Source: Planctomycetaceae bacterium
Lineage (GTDB): Bacteria; Planctomycetota; Planctomycetia; Pirellulales; Thermoguttaceae
Length of the DNA stretch: 5,526 bases
Assembly: GCA_031267635.1 (NCBI GenBank)
Contig: JAIRYX010000137.1
Coordinates: 1 to 5,526, forward strand
Reading direction: 5' to 3'
Under the pieces are notes generated by a model. It saw only the letters and a program-made list of their open reading frames with translations. It searched no databases and was not told the origin of the DNA. Every line of letters starts with the position of its first letter. Within the stretch, counting starts at the first letter, position 1. A program made the position numbers and the translations under genes. Positions 1-5,526 of the stretch are shown piece after piece.

Positions 1-1152
1 GTTTGCGCGAACCGTATCGCGCCATCTTCTTAATGCCGACATAGCATGAGAAAGAGCGTCAAAATCAAAATGCGACTCCTCGTTTCCGAGAGCGTCCATA
101 TTTCTGAATGTTGGAGAATAAGTCAATTGAACAATGTCCGACAATTTTTCTATTGCCTGAACCACCCAATCATCGCGGCAATATTCTTTATCTAAAAACG
201 TAATCCATTCCAATGAATGTCCCGTATAATAAACGTCTATATTGTCTTGCGACGGCGTTCCTGCGGTCAAACCCGGCGGTTCAAAACCGCCATCTTCGCG
301 TTGCAATTGCTTTAACCGCACAATTGATTCCAATACTTGCCGTTCCAATTCAGTCCATAATTTATTTGTCGCCTTGTCTTCTTTGAGTTCCCGTTTGGCA
401 TATACTCTCGCCAACGCGCTCAAGCGATGCGTTCCCAAACATGTTTTTTCAGGCGTTTTTAATAATTTTTCCAACAATGTCGCCAAACGCATTGTTTCCC
501 CAAATTTGTTTTTCCATTGTTTATCGGGTTCCAAATAATGCGAATAAACCAACACCGTATATGCCAATTCATCCGTTGTTTTTGTTTCCAGTAATGCTCT
601 TTCCAAAAGATCGTGAAACGTATATTCTTTCTCGTCTATTTTTAATTTCGCTTCCAACGGCGCGCCGCTCATGCTGAAATAATGCAAAAATTGGTTCGGA
701 TGATGTTCTTGTGTAAAATACTCTCCGGTATGTCTCGGATAAGGCAACCCCTCGCGGACAACAAACGCACCGGATTCTTTCGTGTTCGAGTTTTGTAATA
801 TCGCAAAAATTCTTTTCAAATTTTCGTCGGCGTTTTTTTCCGAATGATAGTCCGCATAAGCCGAATCGCCATACATCAATATTGAGTGAAAAGCAATCCA
901 ATTTGGGAACCGTTCCGGCGTCTTTTCCGCATAAACCGATTGAAGCGTTACTTCAACTTTTTGCAAGACTTCGCCAATTTGTACCGATGGCGAATGGACA
1001 AGTTTTCTTTTCAATTCTTCTAGGGAATCAGGAAGATGTTCTATTTTCTCTTGCGTCAATTCGTTATTTTTTGCATCGTCATTTTTTCGGCAACCTAATA
1101 ACAAGACAAGTATTATCACCGCCATCAAAGAGAAGATTTTCAGATTCGTCAT
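1..1152 (-). CDS. Lipoprotein with predicted alpha/alpha-toroid fold, C-terminus cut by window edge
   Basis: An uninterrupted frame of 384 codons runs from the ATG at 1152-1150 to the left edge with no stop, so the C-terminus is missing. The N-terminus is a lipoprotein signal: MTNLK, a hydrophobic stretch at residues 6-19, then the lipobox LLGC with lipidated Cys21. The mature part is mostly helical. Recognisable pieces are EHHPNQFLHYFSMSG (149-163), GTHRLSALARVY (240-251), QREDGGFEPPG (284-294), YYTGHSLEWI (308-317) and DALSHAMSALRRW (365-377). QxxDGGF resembles the QW-type motif of prenyltransferase/squalene-cyclase toroids, and GHSLEW recalls motifs of (alpha/alpha)6-barrel sugar enzymes. 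I believe similar proteins occur in Planctomycetes but cannot verify it. No catalytic acid typical of cyclases (DxDD) is visible, so enzymatic activity is unproven. The start overlaps the stop of the 960-residue lipoprotein gene as ATGA, which implies translational coupling. The reading frame and lipobox are certain; the fold is inference. Confidence 0.75.
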   Translation of the reverse strand, partial: MTNLKIFSLMAVIILVLLLGCRKNDDAKNNELTQEKIEHLPDSLEELKRKLVHSPSVQIGEVLQKVEVTLQSVYAEKTPERFPNWIAFHSILMYGDSAYADYHSEKNADENLKRIFAILQNSNTKESGAFVVREGLPYPRHTGEYFTQEHHPNQFLHYFSMSGAPLEAKLKIDEKEYTFHDLLERALLETKTTDELAYTVLVYSHYLEPDKQWKNKFGETMRLATLLEKLLKTPEKTCLGTHRLSALARVYAKRELKEDKATNKLWTELERQVLESIVRLKQLQREDGGFEPPGLTAGTPSQDNIDVYYTGHSLEWITFLDKEYCRDDWVVQAIEKLSDIVQLTYSPTFRNMDALGNEESHFDFDALSHAMSALRRWRDTVRAN

Positions 1153-4031
1153 TGTGTTCTCTCTTGTTGAGGATTGTTAGTGTTCGATGAAAACGCTGTG
1201 ACCGGAATTGTTATTGTAAAATTTTCTCCGTCTTCCGTATTTCCTTTTATCATCAGTTCCGCTTTTTCTGTTTCAAGGATTTTGGGAAATACGGTTATTT
1301 CCAACTGATGATGTCGGGCATATTTTTCTTTCTCAATTTTCCAATCAAGGAAGGAGCTACATGTCACGGAAACAATTTTAATCGGTTTGTCGCTGACATG
1401 CTGAATTTCAATTGTATATCTTTTGGGCTGATCGGCAATGACAACGCTGACTATCGACGGCGACGCAAATACCGTCTTCTGTATTTGACCGAGACATCGC
1501 ACCGTTTTATGAATCACCTCATTCGTATCGTCAAGCAATAACGCAACGTCTAACGAAGATGAAATCGTACCGACATTATTGGATTGAATGAAAATGTTGA
1601 ACGATTGTTCGTCCTCATTTTTCTGAATGTGAACAACCTGCTCATTATCCGCTGTTATACTTTCAATCTTGCACGTTCCATATTTCGATTTTACTTTAAC
1701 TTCACGCATATCGCTTCGCGTTCCAATCGGAATACAACCAAAATCCAGCATCGTGTGAGATAATTCGACCGGTTCTTGAACGTCCGCGCAAACATAAATC
1801 GGCATAGAAAAATCAGGAATATCCGGCGATTCAAACCGAATATGAGTAACGCTGTTTCCCGTCGCTTGCGGCGAAGTATATTCAAAGGATAATGCTCCTT
1901 TTTCGCGGGCTGTGATAGGAATGTCTTGTAAAATCACTCGACCGGGTTTGGAGTTTCTCTGACTGATTTCTTTTCCCGATAAGACGGTTTGCGTATTCCA
2001 ATTGGATTTTATCGGGACGCAAATTTTATGAATCGTTTCCGGTCGTATTTTTCCAAGCGAAACAATCGGCGAATCCTCAAAGACAATCGGTGGTATCTCG
2101 TGGACTTTTTCATTTGTTCCATTGAATTTTTCACGTCCGAGTAAAATGATTTGTACGTTATTAAAAGTCGGTAATTTCAAAACGGTTTCTTTTTCATGGG
2201 CGATTTCAATAGATTCATTTGTGATAGGGTCAACCGCGGAAATGGCTTTCCAATTTTCGCCCGTTGTTACGGCAAGTTCCACACCAATACGGGGAGCCGC
2301 CATAAATGGTTCAGCTTCCTGAAAAACAGAACGTGTTCCCCATTCGTTTAACGCGACAATGAAAATATGATCTGTTCCGCATGACAAAAAATCAAAATGG
2401 ATTCCCGATTGGTTACAAACGGAATGTAATTTGATTGGATAACTTATTCCCAAAAATTCGTTTTGTTTTTGCACTTCCGCCAAAATCTCTTTTTGGGCTT
2501 TTTGACATGACGCAATGATTTCCGCGTCTCCCTTTTCCGGCGACGTTAAAAAAACGCCGTGACTTCCCGCTCCAATCGCTCCCCATGTCAACCATCGCAA
2601 ATCTTCCGGGCTTGTAGCATGATCATTGTCCGACATCACTGAACCAACCCATGCAACCGGCAATCGAAATGTTTCATTATAATACTGAAAATATTTTTTC
2701 GCGCGTTCAAATGTCGGCGGTATCAAGGGAATTGTTTGTCCTGCGGCAATGAAATCACAACAAGCCGCAATTTGATATGCCGTTTCCGGTTTTGTTCCTT
2801 CATGAGGATAAGCGTAAACAGGAACGTTCGGGTCTGCGTCATAAACCGACGAGCAACGCCGTAGAATTTCCTGAAATTCGGGACGTTGCCATAACCCCGC
2901 GTAAAAAACGCAAACGCCGTCTTTTAGTCCTTCATCACAATCCATTTCAAAAGGGACATTATGCCGTGTTTTAAAGGAAAACGTTTGTGTTTTGAAATAT
3001 CCTTCCGGCGTTGTTTCGTTACGAAGCGGTTTTTGCCGTTTGAAATCAATGTCAAATCTTCGCGTTTCACCGTTTTTCAAATTCAAATTTTTTACAACCA
3101 AATCACGAACGTCTTTTTCAAAATGATGTAAATCGGGCGGCAACGCTTCCGGCAATACGCATTGATTGGTAATATCTTTTCCGTCCATCCTGACTTGTTC
3201 GATAACAGCCGGCGACTTGCGAAAATCCGCTTCGTTGTACAAATGGAATTGAACGTCTCCGTTGACATGTTCAATACTGACCGGTCGAACGACTTTGTCG
3301 TATTGCGTTCCGCCCAAAGCAAATGCGTAAAACACTTTTGTGACGCCGCCGTAGTAAGTGATTCCGTCAAACGTCGCGCTAATAAATATCCGTTCCCCTT
3401 TTGATAAGGTTTTGTCCGGCGTCGCTTGAATACAAACAACGGAGTTTTCTTTTTGCGCGGGGAAAACGACGATATCCGCAATACTTGCCTTATTACCGTT
3501 GATTTGAATTTGACATTGTTTGAGATGTTCCGGTTCAATTTTATGTTCCGTTTCGATATAAAAAAACAACGTTTTCAAATCTTGGGCGACGTAAAATCCT
3601 TTTGACCAAATTTCCGAACCGTCAATGAGTTTGGAAGCGTAAAATCGTTTTTTGTTTTTTTCGTAATGAACATTCAATGATAATTTTTTGACATAATCCG
3701 CACTACTTATTCTGAAAACGCCGAACTCCAAACTGCGAGGAGAAATGGTTTTGTGCGTAAATTTCAATAAGTCCGAAGCAATCGGTTGCGTTGCGTTGGA
3801 TTCGCAAACTTCAATACCTTGAATAGAACAATCCGAATCGGTAACATTTTTTACGACAAACATTCCTAATGGTTGTCCTAAACCTTTGTTCGACAAAGTA
3901 ATGAACATGATTTCAAGATCGTCGAAAGTTTCAACGGCATGTTTGTTTTGACATCCGCAAGACAAACAGATAACAATGACTTGTGACAATTTGAAAAAAT
4001 ATGAATAGGAATCTCTTGAAAAGTTTGTCAT
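1149..4031 (-). CDS. Large multidomain lipoprotein: glycosidase-like TIM-barrel region plus DUF1573-like Ig repeats
   Basis: 960 residues. The N-terminus carries an Arg/Lys, a hydrophobic stretch (residues 15-24) and a weak lipobox LSCGC (Cys27, or Cys25), suggesting an exported, lipid-anchored protein. Residues about 30-340 look like several beta-rich domains. Residues about 365-530 alternate strands and helices (VCVFYAGLW, VPVYAYPHEG, LPVAWVGSVMSDNDH, PEDLRWLTWGAIGAGSHGVFL). The ElRxxxxxAixxGxxGv pattern at 476-494 is typical of late strands in clan-A-like glycoside hydrolase barrels. Residues 535-632 (FIVALNEWG...IILLG) resemble the beta-sandwich that often follows such barrels. Residues about 652-750, 752-850 and 851-947 look like three Ig-like repeats of DUF1573/ASH type (VSLGKIRPET, LDFGCIPIGT). 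I could not assign catalytic residues, so it may be a degenerate, binding-only protein. The ATG at 4031 is the only possible start, because an in-frame TAA lies seven codons upstream. No good Shine-Dalgarno precedes it. The family is not recognised by name. Confidence 0.7.
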   Translation of the reverse strand: MTNFSRDSYSYFFKLSQVIVICLSCGCQNKHAVETFDDLEIMFITLSNKGLGQPLGMFVVKNVTDSDCSIQGIEVCESNATQPIASDLLKFTHKTISPRSLEFGVFRISSADYVKKLSLNVHYEKNKKRFYASKLIDGSEIWSKGFYVAQDLKTLFFYIETEHKIEPEHLKQCQIQINGNKASIADIVVFPAQKENSVVCIQATPDKTLSKGERIFISATFDGITYYGGVTKVFYAFALGGTQYDKVVRPVSIEHVNGDVQFHLYNEADFRKSPAVIEQVRMDGKDITNQCVLPEALPPDLHHFEKDVRDLVVKNLNLKNGETRRFDIDFKRQKPLRNETTPEGYFKTQTFSFKTRHNVPFEMDCDEGLKDGVCVFYAGLWQRPEFQEILRRCSSVYDADPNVPVYAYPHEGTKPETAYQIAACCDFIAAGQTIPLIPPTFERAKKYFQYYNETFRLPVAWVGSVMSDNDHATSPEDLRWLTWGAIGAGSHGVFLTSPEKGDAEIIASCQKAQKEILAEVQKQNEFLGISYPIKLHSVCNQSGIHFDFLSCGTDHIFIVALNEWGTRSVFQEAEPFMAAPRIGVELAVTTGENWKAISAVDPITNESIEIAHEKETVLKLPTFNNVQIILLGREKFNGTNEKVHEIPPIVFEDSPIVSLGKIRPETIHKICVPIKSNWNTQTVLSGKEISQRNSKPGRVILQDIPITAREKGALSFEYTSPQATGNSVTHIRFESPDIPDFSMPIYVCADVQEPVELSHTMLDFGCIPIGTRSDMREVKVKSKYGTCKIESITADNEQVVHIQKNEDEQSFNIFIQSNNVGTISSSLDVALLLDDTNEVIHKTVRCLGQIQKTVFASPSIVSVVIADQPKRYTIEIQHVSDKPIKIVSVTCSSFLDWKIEKEKYARHHQLEITVFPKILETEKAELMIKGNTEDGENFTITIPVTAFSSNTNNPQQERTQ
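1159..1164 (-). promoter_or_regulatory. Candidate ribosome-binding site of the left-edge lipoprotein gene
   Basis: On the minus strand this reads AGAGAG, six bases before the ATG at 1152. It lies inside the last codons of the 960-residue gene, whose stop overlaps the start as ATGA. The site is modest, and coupling to upstream translation probably contributes. Confidence 0.45.
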
Positions 4032-4035
4032 ATTT

Positions 4036-4110
4036 TTACGGTTGCCGAATTACAATTGTCCTAAAATCGCGAATAAACAAAAGCCCCAATAAATGATTGA
4101 TATTTTTCAT
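4036..4110 (-). CDS. Possible 24-codon micro-ORF bridging two genes
   Basis: A small frame, MKNINHLLGLLFIRDFRTIV plus four residues, starts inside the stop codon of the LolA-like gene (ATGA, 4110-4107) and ends with TAA only four bases before the ATG of the 960-residue lipoprotein gene. It has a better ribosome-binding site (AAAAGG, eight bases upstream) than the large gene itself. The peptide has no recognisable function. It could pass ribosomes across the gap (coupling or reinitiation), or be chance in AT-rich DNA. It is not in frame with the downstream gene, so it is not a missed N-terminal extension. Confidence 0.3.
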   Translation of the reverse strand: MKNINHLLGLLFIRDFRTIVIRQP

Positions 4111-5351
4111 GAGGCACGCCTTTTAAGAATCCGCTTGCGAATCTCCAAAACAACTTCAATCACAATCATGATGAGACCTACAATGATGCTAATCTTGTTG
4201 TAAATCGAGGTGCTTCTAGGTTTAACCGTTTCTTGGAGAAGACCGTTGATGGATGGACGTTCCCCCCATTTATAAGTGGCATGATGAACCAAGTCGGAAA
4301 CTATTGTATTATCGGGAAAAATATTCGTAAATACTTCTTCTTTGATTGTGTCATTAATTTTTACTTTGGAAATATTGATCGTTACTTTTCTATCAAATCG
4401 ACTTCCAAAGTTAAAAATCAAAGTGATATTTTGAGGAATCCAAATACCATTCCCGCAATCAATATGATTTGTCATCATAAATGTTCTGTAGGGCTTTACC
4501 ATACTTTCATTTTTTTCATTTGTCATTAATCTTGATTTTTCTATTTTAACAATTGAAAAATCCTTTTGGGGATCAAAGTAATACTTATCAAGACCATACT
4601 GGACTACAATACAGTTCGTATCTCCTATTGTTACTGTTTTTTCAAAAATAATTCCTGATTGCCCTATTTCTCCATCAAGAATCGATGATACAGAAAGTTG
4701 TGTTCTGTCTGCAAGTTTTTGAGATTCTAAATCAAGTAAACATGAATAATACAAGGGATCTTCCATCGGAAGAATATTTTGAAGAGTTTCAAAGGGAGTA
4801 ATGCCTCCTTCAATTCCCCGTGATTTGTTAGAAAAATAAGCAACCGCTGATACGACATCGCCATTATACGCCTGTGTTTTTCGTATTAAATCACTCGGAG
4901 CTAATTCTTTTCTATTATCAAAAGTAACGTCTGAATAAAATTTATTTCTGTCTCTTATAAAAATAATTTTTTTAAAATCATTAGAAGGCGATGTTTTTTC
5001 TCCAAAATGATTTGTGTTGACATCGTATTCCAAATAAACAGAGCGAATTGCTTTTATCTTACTCTTAAAAAGTGAAGATAATGCTTTTGGGGGAATTATT
5101 GGGCGTTGCATATTTGCCAGCGAAATAGCAATTTGTAAAAACTCCGTTTCTGAAAGTTCGTGTTCATGTTGTTTTAACACAGGCATCATGTCATCATAAT
5201 TTGGTGCTGTTCCTTCAGAAGTCAGGCGTTCCATTTCATCTATAATTTTTTGCATAGATGATTCATCAGACAAAACGGTGTTACCAAAACTCCAAATAAC
5301 GGCACATATCACTACAACAAAAAAATATCTAATAACCTTGTATAAATCCAT
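4107..5351 (-). CDS. Exported LolA-like protein with C-terminal membrane anchor
   Basis: 414 residues. An N-terminal signal peptide (positive Lys5/Arg8, hydrophobic 10-20, possible cleavage after VLS at about 28) is followed by a short helical region (30-80). A beta-rich domain spans about 95-350: KIKAIRSVYLEYDV, KIIFIRDRNKFYSDV, AYNGDVVSAV, CIVVQYGLDKYYFDP, NGIWIPQNITLIFNF and VTINISKVKINDTI. This order (a start that asks how strongly a substrate is modified, then a string of strands, then F-x-x-x-FPDNTIVSDL at 341-354) resembles the LolA/LolB-like outer-membrane lipoprotein-carrier fold in many planctomycete exported proteins. A hydrophobic helix at about 384-403 followed by RKRILKRR predicts an inner-membrane anchor with the domain in the periplasm and a short basic cytoplasmic tail. 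True LolA is soluble and about 200 residues, so this is not an orthologue. The start is fixed by an in-frame TAA two codons upstream and by the signal peptide. The export and anchor calls are strong; the fold is moderate and the function unknown. Confidence 0.7.
   Translation of the reverse strand: MDLYKVIRYFFVVVICAVIWSFGNTVLSDESSMQKIIDEMERLTSEGTAPNYDDMMPVLKQHEHELSETEFLQIAISLANMQRPIIPPKALSSLFKSKIKAIRSVYLEYDVNTNHFGEKTSPSNDFKKIIFIRDRNKFYSDVTFDNRKELAPSDLIRKTQAYNGDVVSAVAYFSNKSRGIEGGITPFETLQNILPMEDPLYYSCLLDLESQKLADRTQLSVSSILDGEIGQSGIIFEKTVTIGDTNCIVVQYGLDKYYFDPQKDFSIVKIEKSRLMTNEKNESMVKPYRTFMMTNHIDCGNGIWIPQNITLIFNFGSRFDRKVTINISKVKINDTIKEEVFTNIFPDNTIVSDLVHHATYKWGERPSINGLLQETVKPRSTSIYNKISIIVGLIMIVIEVVLEIRKRILKRRAS
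4119..4124 (-). promoter_or_regulatory. Candidate ribosome-binding site of the micro-ORF
   Basis: On the minus strand this reads AAAAGG, eight bases before the ATG at 4110. It lies within the last codons of the LolA-like gene, so it may be simply the Lys-Arg codons. It is the only purine-rich site near this junction. Confidence 0.3.
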
Positions 5352-5395
5352 GTTTTATCTTTTTATTTGTTATGAGAGTTATTGAGGAAAGAAAA

Positions 5396-5424
5396 ATGAT
5401 AATATAAAGGGGACTTCTAAACAA
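5396..5424 (-). promoter_or_regulatory. Candidate sigma70-like promoter of the three-gene unit
   Basis: On the minus strand TTGTTT (5424-5419) is followed after exactly 17 bases by TATCAT (5401-5396), which matches TATAAT at five of six bases; the -35 matches TTGACA at only three. Transcription would start near 5389, about 38 bases before the ATG at 5351. The gap is AT-rich, so chance matches are likely. It is the only long non-coding stretch in front of the LolA-like gene. Confidence 0.35.
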
Positions 5425-5441
5425 AAGTATTAACACAAATA

Positions 5442-5526
5442 TTACGCGGTGCTTTGCAAGAGTTTTTTGATAGTGGCACGTATTTTTTTGATTTTTTTTG
5501 GGTTGTCGTTTACGAGGTCTAAAAAA
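5442..5526 (-). CDS. C-terminal end of an upstream gene, truncated by window edge
   Basis: A minus-strand frame open from the right edge ends with TAA at 5444-5442 after 27 visible residues. The tail contains DLVNDNPKKIKKIRATIKKL and looks like an amphipathic, basic helix, as expected of a genuine cytoplasmic C-terminus. The NPKKIKK segment recalls NPRxIKR motifs in some P-loop ATPases, but the piece is too short to classify. A second minus-strand frame is also open here (5526 to 5329), but it translates as a low-complexity basic then hydrophobic string and overlaps the start of the LolA-like gene, so I prefer this one. The 90-base gap to the next ATG makes a separate transcription unit possible. 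Confidence 0.6.
   Translation of the reverse strand, partial: FLDLVNDNPKKIKKIRATIKKLLQSTA

Noticed and set aside
242..1190. Plus-strand open frames at 242-538, 441-677 and 882-1190, and a minus-strand frame at 569-901
   Set aside because: They lie inside the minus-strand lipoprotein gene, which has an intact 384-codon frame and a clear lipobox. Their translations are Ser/Arg/Phe-rich and show no domain.
900..3430. Recurrent TTCCGGCG/TCCGGCG strings on the plus strand as a possible DNA repeat
   Set aside because: They are at irregular spacing and correspond to Thr-Pro-Glu/Asp codons (ACG CCG GAA/GAC) in the minus-strand genes, so codon bias explains them.
3092..3538. A 148-residue minus-strand frame
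   Set aside because: It overlaps the 960-residue gene in another frame; the translation is basic and low in recognisable structure, as expected of a shadow.
4233..4529. A 98-residue plus-strand frame
   Set aside because: It is antisense to the LolA-like gene, which has a coherent signal peptide, domain and anchor. No upstream ribosome-binding site or family signal was seen.
5461..5500. T-rich tract on the plus strand resembling a terminator tail
   Set aside because: No stable GC-rich hairpin precedes it, and on the minus strand the same bases encode Lys-rich codons of the upstream gene's C-terminus.

Overview
The window reads as a piece of a low-GC bacterial chromosome, most plausibly from Planctomycetota. 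That assignment is inference. It rests on an exported protein with a LolA-like fold and a C-terminal membrane anchor, on tandem DUF1573/ASH-like immunoglobulin repeats, on a lipoprotein with alpha/alpha-toroid motifs, and on weak Shine-Dalgarno sequences. No rRNA, tRNA or housekeeping marker is present to confirm it.

All convincing coding sequence is on the minus strand, so the order of transcription runs from the right edge to the left edge. At the far right (5442-5526) is what looks like the last 27 codons of an upstream gene. A 90-base gap follows (5352-5441) with one reasonable sigma70-like promoter. Next comes an exported 414-residue LolA-like protein with a C-terminal transmembrane anchor (4107-5351), then a 75-base gap almost filled by a 24-codon micro-ORF (4036-4110). 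A 960-residue multidomain lipoprotein follows (1149-4031): N-terminal beta domains, a central glycosidase-like TIM-barrel-like region, a beta-sandwich, and three DUF1573-like Ig repeats. A second lipoprotein (1-1152) overlaps it by four bases (ATGA) and runs off the left edge. It has helical-toroid features (QxxDGGF, YYTGHSLEW) and 384 codons are visible.

The three main genes look like one transcription unit for envelope proteins: one held in the inner membrane with a periplasmic domain, and two lipid-anchored. A joint role in binding, processing or trafficking a glycan or lipid at the cell surface is a reasonable hypothesis, but no catalytic residue can be assigned. The 414-residue gene is visibly more AT-rich than the two lipoprotein genes, so the parts may have different histories. 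I see no mobile element, CRISPR array, tRNA, rRNA or convincing rho-independent terminator. Open frames on the plus strand are shadows of the minus-strand genes.
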